DNA of 64,000 nt, from NCBI RefSeq assembly GCF_022763245.1, contig NZ_JALEGV010000040.1, positions 62,001 to 126,000 of the forward strand. The letters are read 5' to 3'. This stretch comes from Oricola sp. GTDB lineage: Bacteria; Pseudomonadota; Alphaproteobacteria; Rhizobiales; Rhizobiaceae. This document shows, piece by piece, positions 44,040 to 56,000 of the stretch. Under the pieces are notes generated by a model, which worked only from the letters and a program-made list of their open reading frames with translations, was not told where the DNA came from and ran no database searches. Made by a program: the position numbers and the translations under genes. Numbering within the stretch: the stretch's first letter is position 1; each line of letters starts with the position of its first letter.

Positions 44040-47000
44040 TCAGAAGGCCAGGCGCGCCGCGATATGGGCCTGATGCGAGTTGGTGTCGCCGCCGAACTCG
44101 CCGCGATAGCCCATGTCGACCTGCAGCCGCTCGCCGCCGAATACCTGCAGGCGGGCTTCGCCGAACAGCGTCTTCTCGTCGATCGGGGTGGCGATCATGG
44201 CCGGGTCGGCGGCACTGTCCGCGCCCAGCAACCGGAAGGGATGCGTGATCGCGTCGGTGTCGTGGATCACCGCGCCGCCCGCCAGGATCAGCCGCGCATT
44301 GTCGGTGATTTCCGCCCCGACCGTGATCTGCGGCACGATGCTGGCGATCCATTGGCCGTGCGCGTCGCCGGCGACGCCCAGTCCGTCGAGACCTGTCTCG
44401 GTGAACGCCCCCTGGCCCACCCGCAGATAGGAGGCGCCGACGCCCGGCCGCACGAAAACAGGACCCAGATCAAAGGAATAGCCCGCCTCGCCGACGAAGC
44501 CGACATAGGTGTTGCCGTATTCCGCCGAGCCGATGCCGGCGGTGAACACCGCCTGGCGCCGATGCATGGTCGCATATTGCTTTCCGGCAATCACAGAGAA
44601 GGAGATGCTGCCGTCGCCGGCGTCGCCGAAGGTCCTGCGGAAGCCGAAGCCGCCATGATATCCGTAGGCTTGGCCCATCGCCCGGTCGCCGTCGAACGCG
44701 ATGTCGCTAACATTGTCGTAGCCCATCGCCCAACCCAGCGACCAGCCCTGTTCCATCGGCACGTCAGCGCCGAAGCGCAGCCGGAAGACATCCGCAATCT
44801 CGACCGACTTGCCGAAGTCCGACCCGTCGCGATCGAGGCCGTGAACCTCGATCTTGTTCCAGAGGCAAGGCCCTGAACCGGCATCGGACCAGTCGGCGCA
44901 GCCGAACAGGTTGCCGGCGAAGTCACGCGCCGACTGGAACTGCTCGACGGAGGGCGCAAGGTAGGCCTCGGGGTCCAATTCGCTGAAGATTTCCGCGTAG
45001 AGGTCTTCCTGGCCGACCGGAAGGCTTCCGAGAAGCGCCAGCAAGCGGCCGATGCCGTTGGCCCCGCCGACATCCAGCGCCGAATCGAGGTGCCGGCCCA
45101 TCGCGGCCTCGTTGCGGGTTAGGAAATCCTGTCCGAACTCGCTCTCATAGCCGAGCAGGATGCCGTCATCGCCGTCGATCACCTTGTAGTCGAGCGCGAT
45201 CGTGTCCTCGACATGGAGCCCCAGATCGGTGCCCGTACCCTCCGTCGCGACAAGCGGTACGGGATCCGAATTCTCGAGCCAGGTCAGCGTGATGACGGCT
45301 TCGCCTTCCACGACCGCGTCGCCCGTCGCATCGATCCTGTCGGATGCGTAGGGCCCGAAGGCGATGTCGTAATAGCTCTTGCCGTCGACCGTTTGGACGA
45401 AGTCGCCGTCGAGCGCGACGTGACTGATCACCGACGTGCCGAACAGAATGTCGTTCGCCGGATCGTCCGAAACATAGTCGTCATATGCCTCGCCCGCCGC
45501 GAAATCCAGCGGGTAGAACGGTGCGGACTGGCCGAGATAGAGATATCCGGCGTTGGTGAAGTTGCCGGTGCTTCCAGCGCCGTCCCGCAGGTCCAGCGTA
45601 TCGATGGTGACGAAACTCGCCCCCATGCGGTTGAGCACGGCATTGTCGCCCGCGCCGAGCACCAGATTGCCGACGATCGCTCCGCTGTTGTCGACGGTGT
45701 CGTTGCCGTCTCCCGCCAGGACGACGAGGCCGGAGACTGCGGACAAACTGCCCGATGCGAGGAGCTTGTTGTCTGCGCCGCCTTCCAGGACGACGGCCTT
45801 GCCGTCGCCGGCGCCGCCGCGAATATCGTCACCAGCCGTGACGGTGATGTTTCCGGCGCTGTCCGTTCCGTCGCTGATCGCCCAGACACCGACGCTGTCC
45901 GTGCCGCTCGTGTAAACGGTGCCCGTCAGGCCGACGGTCACGGCGCCGCTGGTCTTGCCTTCGCTGCGGGCTGTGACGCCGACGGATTGCGTGCCCAGCA
46001 TCGCGACCGAACCGCCGACCTCGACGTCCACCGCGCCGGCACCGGCGCTCGTCACGCTTTCAGCCACCAGCCCCTTCGACTCATCGCCCTGCGCCTCGAT
46101 CGAACCGCTGACGCCGACCGACACTGCGCCGGTTCCGTCGGCGCCCGCGCTCTGCGCGTAAACGCCCGTGTTGGCGCTGCCGCCGAGCAGGATCGAGCCG
46201 TCCAATTCGACCGAAACCGCGCCGCCGCTGCCAGCGCCGCCTGCCGCGCCAAGGAACGTGCCGTCGATGAAGCCGCCGCCGCCGCCGATGCTCTGCGCCA
46301 GAATGCCGATGCCGCCATCGCCAAGAATGCCGACATTGCCGGTCTGGGTCACGGAAACGGCGCCGCCGTCACCGCTGTTGTTGTCGAGAAGGACCACGTC
46401 CGGCTGCGAGAAGCTGCCGAAGATCGCGCCGCCGCCGCCGCCAATCGACTGGACGATGATGCCGTGCGAACTCGTGCCGGAGGTGAGGACCTGGCCGTCA
46501 TTGGCAAGCGTGACCGAACCTCCATTGCCTTCCGCGCCCTTGAAGCCGCCCAGATAGATGTGCGGCGCGTCGTCCCCGCTCACGGTGGCGGCCCCGCCGC
46601 CCGCGCCAATCGACTGGACGAGCAGTGCCGGCGCGTGGTCGCCGGTGGTCTGGAAGCCTCCGCTGTAGCCGATGTCGATGGCGCCGCCGTCATTGCCGGT
46701 GCCGCCTTCCGCCCCGAGGCTGATCCAGGTGGTCCCGCTGCCCAGCGTCGGCGTCGTGAAGGCGGCGAAGCTGGCAGCGCTCAAGACGTCGTTCTGCGGC
46801 TCGGCTGCGTCGGTGTCGTCCTGGCTGCCGATCTGCAGGTCGATGAAGGCATACCCGCCGCCTCCGCCGATCGACTGGACGACCGCGCCCGGCGAGAAAT
46901 CGCCGCCCGTGGCGACCATTCCGTCCTGTTCGTAGGTGATGTCGCCGCCGGTCGAGGTCTCGACCTCGTCGCCGCCAAGATTGACGACCGTTCCGCCGAA

Positions 47001-50000
47001 CCATTCCTCGAACAGGCTTTCGATCGCGACGAAAAGGCGTCCGCCGCCGCCGCCGATGGACTGCACATTGGTGCCGACGCTGTTTTCGCCGAGCGTGACG
47101 ACATTGCCGGACTGGGTACTGTCGATGTCGCCACCGTCATTGTTCTCGCCGCCGTCGCTGCCGAGGTCCGCCTGCACCGTCAGGTCAGTCTCCTCTTCGC
47201 CAAGGCTTTCGTCGAGTTCGGCAAGCGTGAAGTTCAGCGAAATGGTTCCGCCGCCGCCGCCGATCGAATCCACCGAGATGGCGACGGAATCATCGCCGCC
47301 GGTCCCGATCGTGCCTGTCGAGTTGACGGTCACCTTGCCCGCATTCATGCCCGACGCCCCCTCGGCCCCCGCACGGGCCGCGACCAGCGGGTCGGGCGCT
47401 TCGGCCGGGCCGGTGCCACTGAGCAGCGACAGGCCGGGAAGCGCCGTGAAGCCGTCGATGTTGAGGTCCAGACCGCCGCCGCCGCCATTGATACTTTGCG
47501 CCTTGATCGCCTCGGAACCGTCGCCCAGCACCGTGATGTCGCCGGTATGGGTGACCGTCACGTTGCCGCCCTGGCCGCCCTCGCCGCCGCCGGTCGCGCC
47601 GAGGATGGCCGAGAAGGCGTTGGAGGCGACCAGTGTGATCGGTTCGACCGTCGCAGCGAAGCCCATGGAGGCGTTGCCGCCGCCGCCGCCGATCGACTGG
47701 GCGAGAATGCCGTGGGCCTTGTCGCCCTGGGTCAGGATCGTGCCCGAATTGGTGACCGTGACGCCGCCGCCGTCGCCGCCGTCGCCGCCGACGCCGCCCA
47801 ACGCAATCAGAGGTGTGTTGGTCGCCCCGGAGCCGATGATGAAATTGCCCGCGATCACCATGCCGCCATTGCCGCCGCCGCCGCCGAGACTTTGCGCGAA
47901 GATGCCGTGCGCGCCTTCGCCGGACGTCTGCACATGGCCGGAATTCTCGACCGTGACCTTGCCGCCCTTGTTGCCCTCGCCGCCGAAGGCGCCGAAATTG
48001 AAGCCGGCGGTAAGGCTCTCGGCACCACCGCCCAGGCCGCTCATGGAGAAGATCGAGGAGCTGTTGCCGCCGCCGCCACCGATGCTTTGCGCGAAGATGC
48101 CGTACGCGCCCTTGCCCTCGGTCACGATGACGCCGGACATGTCGCCGTCCGACGCCGTATCGGAGACGCGGTTGATGACCGAAACCTCGCCACCGGTGCC
48201 GCCTTTTCCGCCGTCGCCGCCGATATTGACGACGAGTCGGTGCTGCGTCGTCGACACCGTCCCGCCGGCGATCGCATCCAGCACGATGCCGGCATCGCCG
48301 CCGCCGCCGCCGATGGAGTTCGCGCTGATGCCGGCCGCATCGGTTCCGGTGGTATAGATCAGCCCTTCATTGGTCACATCGACATCGCCGGCGGTTTCGC
48401 CCTCGCCGCCGCCGCCACCGACATTCACGTCTACGGAGTTGGTATCGTAATTGCCGATCAGCCGGGCATGCAGCGCGGCACCGCCCACGCCGCCGCCGCC
48501 GCCGATCGACTGGGCGCGTATGCCGTAGGATTTGTCGCCCGAGGTGGCGATGGCGCCATTGTTCGTCACGGAGACGTCGTCGCCCGTGCCGCCGGTGCCG
48601 CCCGTCCCGCCGACCGCGATGGTCAGCGAGTTGGAGGAATTGCTTTGCGGCCCGGCCACAAGCGTCCAGCCCAGCGTGCCGGCCATGCCGCCCGCGCCGC
48701 CGCCGCCGCCGATCGACTGCGCCAGGATGCCGTCGGAATCGTCGCCCTCGGTGATGATCGCGCCGTCATTGGTGACGGTCACCTCGTCGGCCACCGCGCC
48801 CGATCCGCCCTCGCCGCCGACGGACAGGGCGAAGGCCCCCTTCACGTTGATAACGAGCCCCATGGCGCTGCCGCCCGCGCCGCCGTCACCGCCGATCGAC
48901 TGCGCGAGAATGCCCCGGGAGCGCTCGCCCGCGGTTTCGATATCGGCGGCGTTGTCCACCGTGATGGAGCCGGCGATGCCGCCTTCCCCGCCGGTGCGCC
49001 CGACCGCGAGCGAACCCGAATAGCCTTCCGCGTTGGCGCCTTCGCCGAACGTGACCGCGACGCCGATGGAGCGCGAACCGCTGCGGCCGCCCGCGCCGCC
49101 AATCGACTGGGCGACGATGCCGCTGGAATCGTCGCCGTCGGTTTCGAGCGTGCCGTCGGTCGTCACCTCGACATCGCCCGCCTCTCCGCCGGTGCCACCC
49201 TTGCCGCCGAGGCCGATGGAGACTTCGTTCCAGGAGAAGGGAGAATTGGCGAAATCGAACGAGGCGTCGCCACCGCCGCGGCCGATCGACTGGGCCGTGA
49301 TCGCCGCCGAATTATGCCCGCCCGTGATGATGACGCCGTCATGCTCGACGCTGACATCGCCGGCGATACCGCCCGTCCCGCCGTCGCCGCCGATGGCCAT
49401 GCTCAGGGCCGCCGACTTGCCGTAGAAACCCGTCCCGACATTGAAGGTGCCGCTGCCGCCACCGCGTGTGATGGATTGGGCCAGAATGCCGCCGCTGCCG
49501 TCGCCGTCGGTCTGGATGTCGCCATTGTGGCGCACCGAGACGTCGCCGGAATCGCCGGCGTCTCCTCCGGATCCACCCACCGCGATGGAAGCCGAGATCG
49601 CATCGCTCGGATCGCTCGCCGCAGCGACGCCCAGCACCGCGTTGATGCCCGCATTGCCGCCGCCGCCGCTTATCGACTGGGCGATGATGCCGGCAGAGGC
49701 GTCGCCGAACGTCATGATCAGGCCGGGCGTTTCCGTCTCGACGGTATCGACCACGGTATAGCCGCGCACCAGCGTCACGTCGTCGGAATCGCCCCCGGCG
49801 CCGCCCGTGCCGCCGATGCCCATCGCCAGCGGGCTGCCCGACGGCGCGATCACGCCCGTCGCATTCAAACCGCCGGTGCCACCGCCACCGCCAATCGACT
49901 GGATCACGATGCCCGCGCCGTTCGCACCATATTCGTCTGCGCTGAAGGTGATCGTCTCTTCGCCCGTATCGTCGTCGGTGGAAACGTCGATCACGGTGTT

Positions 50001-53000
50001 CATGAAGATGTTGCCGTTGCTGACAAGCGATACCTCGGCGCCGTCGGCGCCCGTCCCGCCGTAGCCGCCGAGCCCCATCCCGAAGGTGAAGCCGTCGATC
50101 CGGCTGGTTCCGCCGGAACCGGAAATCACGCCGGTGACGTTCATGCCTCCGGCGCCGCCACCGCCGCCGATCGACTGGACGAGGACACCATGCACGTCGA
50201 AGCCGTCCACCATGATCTGGCCGGTATGCGTGACGGTCACCTCGCCGGCATCGTCGCCGTCACCTGCAAACCCGCCCACGCCGAAGGTCAGGGCCGGCTC
50301 CGTCGTGGTGGTCAGCGACGCGATCACGCCGCCGCTGATGTTGATGCCGCCCGCACCGCCGCCGCCGCCGATCGATTGGGCAAGAAGGCCCTTGGAGTGG
50401 TTGCCCGAGGCGAAGATGTCGGCATCGACATCGACCGTGACGTCATCCGCCGACCCGCCGTCGCCGCCGAAGCCGCCGACACCGACGACGACCTGGCCTT
50501 CGGTCGAAATGCCGCCCGAGATGTTGAAGCCGCCCACGCCACCGCCGCCGCCGATCGACTGGGCGGCCAAAGCAACCGTATTGTCGCCCGCCGCCTGGAC
50601 CTGTGCGCGTTCGGTGTCGTCGTCTTCGGCTGCAAGGGTGACGCTGACCTCGCCCGCGTTGCCGCCATCGCCGCCGAAGCCGCCGATCCCGATCGATCCA
50701 AGGCGGCCATTCGACGTCTTGGTGGTCGTGATCGCCACCTGCCCGGAGACATTGAAGCCGCCCGCACCGCCGCCGCCGCCGATCGATTGGGCCAGCACGC
50801 CGTTCGAGCCGTCCGAACGGGTGCGATAATCGTCGAGCTTCAGGGTTTCTCCGTCCACATTGAACGAACGGTCGGTGAAGGTTTCCTCATCGCCAAACCC
50901 CGAGGCGAGCACGCTGCCGCTCACCGTGACGGTTACATCGTCGGCGTCGCCGCCGCCACCGCCGAACCCGCCAAGGCCGAAGCCGAAGCTGCCGGCATTG
51001 CCGCTCGTGGACCCGGACAGGTCACCGGTGACATTGAGACCGCCTGCGCCACCACTGCCGCCGATGCTCTGCGCGACGAGGCCGTCGGAAAGCGCGCCGG
51101 TCGTGTAGGTGTCGCCTTCGCGAGTCAGTTTCACTTCGCCGGCATTGCCGCCATCGCCCCCGAAACCGCCAATGCCGACGGTGACCGTGCCGGCCGTTCC
51201 TGAACCGAGCGCGACCGATCCGGAGATGTTGATACCGCCCGCACCACCGCCGCCGGCGATCGATTGAGCCATGACGGCATCGGCATTTTCGCCGGTAGTG
51301 ACATAAAGGCCGGTCACGTCGCCGGTGACCTTGCCGGCATCGCCCGCGCTTCCGCCGAAGCCGCCGATCCCGATGCCCGCTGAAATGGCAGTGTTTTCCT
51401 TGCTGCTGGTCAGGCTGACATTGCCGGTCACGTTGAAGCCGCCTGTGCCGCCGGCGCCGCCGATGCTCTGCAGGATGACACCGAAGGCGTCGTCGCCGCC
51501 GGTGGAGACGTCTCCGTCAAGCGTGCCGCTGACATTGCCCGCATTGCCGCCGCCGCCGCCGAAACCGCCGAGGCCGAAGCCGAGCGAGCCGGTCGTCGCG
51601 CGGCTGGCCGCGATGCCGCCCGTGACATTGAAGCCGCCCGCGCCGCCGCCGCCGCCGACGGACTGCATCAGGGCGCCATAGCCGCCGTCGCCTTCCGTCG
51701 TGATGTCGCCGGTCAGCGAGCCCGTGACGCCGGCCCCCTTGCCACCGGCGCCGCCGAACCCGCCGACGCCGACGCCCAGATTGCCGGCGCCGCTCTCGCC
51801 AAGTGCGAGCGAAATGCCGCCCACGATATTGAAGCCGCCTGAACCGCCGCCGCCGCCAATGCTTTGGAAGGTCGCGCCGGACGAATCCTCGCCCTCCGTC
51901 TCGATATCGCCGACCAGCGTCGCGGTGACCGTCGATCCGTCGCCCCCGTCGCCACCGGCCCCGCCGATGCCGACCAGTATGTTACCGGCGAGGTCCTTCG
52001 AGCCGGCGATACCGGCGGTGATCGCGATGCCGCCCTTGCCGCCGCCGCCCCCGACCGACTGGACGAGCAGAGCGGAGGAATCGTCACCCGTCGTGCCGAT
52101 GTCGCCATAGATGTCGGCCGTGGCCGTTCCGGCGTCGCCGCCGCCGCCGCCCTTGCCGCCGATCCCGATGCCGAGATTGCCCGCGCCGCTGGACCCCATG
52201 GCCACATTGCCGTCGATGACCATGCCGCCGACGCCACCGCCGCCGCCCAGCGACTGCACGATGATCCCGATCGACTCGTCCCCCTCGGTCACCGCGGACA
52301 CCAGCGTGTCGTCGGAATCCGTGACGTCCTCGTTCATCGTCAGGCTGACATTGGCGCCGTCGCCGCCGCTGCCGCCCGCGCCGCCCAGTCCGAGGCTGAC
52401 ATTGCCGCCCCAATCGGAGCCGGCCGCAATGCCGCCATTGATGTTGAACCCGCCGGCCCCACCGCCGCCGCCGGCCGACTGGACGAGCACACCCGTGCTT
52501 TTCTCGCCCTTCGTCACGGCCGCGCCGATGATGTCCGCCGTCACCGTGGATGCGTCGCCGCCACCGCCGCCCGATCCGCCGATGCCGACATTGAGATTAC
52601 CGGAGACGTTTCCGAAGGCGCTGATCCCGCCGCTGATGTTGAAGCCGCCCGATCCGCCGCCGCCGCCGAGCGACTGCGCAACGATCGCGTCGGACTTGTC
52701 GCCTTCGGTCTGTGCCGCAACCAGCGAGGTGGTCGGCGACGTCAGTTCGTCGTTGATCGAGAGCGTGACAGCTCCGGCGTCGCCACCTTCGCCGCCGGAA
52801 CCGCCAAGCCCGACATTCAGCGTGCCGGCTCCCGAGCTTCCGCCCGCGATGCCGCCGCTGATGTTGAACCCGCCTGCGCCACCGCCGCCGCCGACGCTTT
52901 GCGCCAGCACCGCGACGCTTTCCTCGCCCTTGGTCAGGCTGTAGCCGGTGATGTCCGCGCTGACCGCGCCGCCGTCTCCACCATCACCGCCCGAGCCGCC

Positions 53001-56000
53001 GATGCCGACATTGATGGCGCCTGCCGCGGTACCGGCGCCGGCGATGCCGCCGCTGATGTTGAAGCCGCCCGATCCGCCGCCGCCGCCAAGCGACTGGACG
53101 ACGACGCCGCGCGAGCGGTCGCCCTCGGTCGATGCCGCCACGCGGCTCGTGTCGGTGACGGTCACTCCGTCATTGACGGTGAGCGTCACGTCGCCGCCAT
53201 CGCCGCCGCCACCGCCCGACCCGCCGATTCCCACGGAAACGCCGGCGGCCCCGGTCGCCGCGAAATTCACGCCACCGGAAATGTTGAAAGCACCATTGCC
53301 ACCGCCGCCACCGAGGCTCTGGGCGGTTATCGCGTCGCTGTCATCGCCCTTGGTCACGGCCGACCCTGTGAGATCGAGCGTGACGTCGTCGCCATCACCG
53401 CCGTCGCCGCCCGATCCGCCGACACCGACGCTGGCGCTGCCGGAATAGGTGCCCGTCGCGGTGAGCCCGCCGGTGACGTTGAACGCGCCGGATCCTCCGC
53501 CCCCGCCAACGCTTTGCGCCAGCGCGCCGTAAGAGCTGGCGCCTTCAGTGTAGATGTCGCCGTCGATCGTGGCGTCCACGGTGCCGGCATTGCCGCCACC
53601 ACCACCGCTGCCGCCCACGCCGATGCCAACATAGCCGCTGCCCGTTCCGGCGAAGGTCGCGCCGCCGGTGATGTTGAACGCGCCCGCACCGCCGCCGCCG
53701 CCGAGGCTCTGGGCGGTGAAGGCCGCCGATTCGTCGCCATAGGTCGAGATCGACGCCGCGTCCGCCGTCACCGAAGAGGCGTTGCCGCCGCCGCCGCCCG
53801 ATCCGCCGACCCCGACACCGACAGCGCCCGCGCCGGTGCCGGCCATCGCGACATCGCCGCTGATGTTGAACGCACCCGCGCCGCCGCCGCCGCCGAGGCT
53901 CTGGGCGACGAAGCCGCGCGACTGGTCGCCCTGCGTCTCGATGTCGTCTTCGGCGTCGGCGTCGACAGTGCCCGCGCTTCCGCCGTCTCCGCCGGCTCCG
54001 CCGAGGCCGACGGACACGCTGCCGCCGCCCGTTCCCGAAATCGAAAGGTTGCCGGACACGTTGAAGCCACCGGACCCGCCGCCGCCGCCAAGCGACTGCA
54101 CCACCAGCCCGTCCGACTGCTCGCCTTCCGTGAGGATCACGCCGCCGACACTGCCGCTGACATTGCCGCCATTGCCGCCGCCACCGCCCGTTCCGCCCAG
54201 ACCGACGGACACGCCGGCACCGACCGTGCCGCCGACGCTGACGGTGCCGGCGACATTGACGCCTCCCGAGCCGCCGCCGCCGCCGACCGACTGGATGACC
54301 GCCCCGGACGACCGATCTCCGCTGGTGTAGATGTTGCCGCCGATGTCGCCATCGACCTTGCCGCCATTGCCGCCGCCGCCGCCGGATCCGCCAAGTCCCA
54401 CGGCCACGCCGCCGCCCACGACGCCGCTCATCGCGACGGCACCCGACACGTTGTAGCCGCCCGCGCCGCCACCGCCGCCGACCGACTGGATCAACGCGCC
54501 GGCCGCATCGTCGCCGGCCGTCGAGATGGTTCCGTCGAACGCCACATCCACCGTGCCCCCGCGGCCGCCATCGCCGCCGGAGCCGCCGATACCGATGGGA
54601 ACGCCCAGCGCGAACGTGTCGGACAGCGCGACCGCGATCGAGATGTTGTAGCCGCCCTTGCCGCCGCCGCCGCCGACGCTTTGTCCGAGGAGGCCGGTGG
54701 AAAAATCGCCGGTGGTGACGATCGACCCGCCGGAATCGATGTCGACCGTTCCGCCATTGCCGCCGCTGCCGCCCGAGCCGCCGATGCCGACGGAAACGGA
54801 TGCGCCGACCGCGATGCCGCCGGCGACCGACGTCGCGATGGAATAGCCGCCCGAACCGCCGCCGCCGCCGACGCTTTGGGCGTAGATGCCCTCTGAATTG
54901 TCGCCATAGGTGACGACGTTGACGTCACCGTCGATCGAGACCGTACCGCCCTTGCCGCCGCCGCCGCCCGATCCGCCGATCGCGACGCTGACGGCGCCGA
55001 ACAGGCCGGCGGTGACATTGGTCGCATAGCCGCCATTGCCGCCGCCGCCGCCGACGCTCTGCAGGAAGACGCCGCGCGAACGGTCTCCTTCCGTGACGAC
55101 CAGCGGCTCGATGTCGGTGTCGGTACCGTCGATGTCCACGGTGCGCGCGTCGAAACTGACGGAGACCGCCCCGCCGTCTCCGCCGCCGTCTCCGCTCCCG
55201 CCGATGGCCACGCCGGCAAACAGGCTGCCGGAATCGACCGAGCCGCCATTGCCGCCGCCGCCCCCGATGCTCTCGGCGAAGACGCCGTGGGAGTCGTTGC
55301 CCTCCGTCCAGATGACGCCGCTATGGGTCACGTCCACTTGACCGCCGTCGCCGCCGCCCGCGCCGCTGCCGCCGATCGTCGTGAACGCACCGCCGGCATA
55401 GCCGCCGTCCCCGCCGCCGCCGCCGATGGATTGCGCCTGCAGCGCCGTCGCGAAATCGCCGGCTGTCTTGATGATGCCGCTGTTGTCGATCGTAACCTTG
55501 CCGCCATCGCTGCCGACACCGCCGTCACCGCCGATCGTCACCAGCGACCCGCCTTCGCCGCCCGCTCCGCCGCCACCGCCGACGGATTGGGCGAAGAGGC
55601 CGCGCGCGCGGTCGCCTTCGGTGGAGATGAAGCCGGAATTGGAGACCGTTACATTACCGCCGTCTCCGCCGGAATCGCCGTCGCCGCCCAGGGCGACAAG
55701 GCCTGCCGAATTCGACCCGGTTCCGCCGCCACCGCCGACCGATTGCGCGACAACGCCGTCGGCCCCGTTGCCGCTCGTCCAGACCTGACTCGCCGACGAC
55801 AGCGAGACGGAGACGTTGCCCCCATCGCCCGCCGCCCCGCCGTCGCCGCCAAGCGCCACCACGCCGCCCGTGGCGTTGACGTCACCGCCGCCGCCGCCGA
55901 CCGACTGGGCGAAGACACCCCGCGCGTCCGCGCCGGACGTCACGACCGTCGCGCCGCTCTGGATCGTCACATTGCCGCCGTCGCTGCCCGAACCGCCGGT

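Noticed and set aside
45213-54896. Very long plus-strand frames opposite the giant autotransporter
   Set aside because: They arise from the GCC-rich reverse of glycine codons and give monotonous Ala/Asp/Arg or Pro-rich sequence without export signals or motifs.
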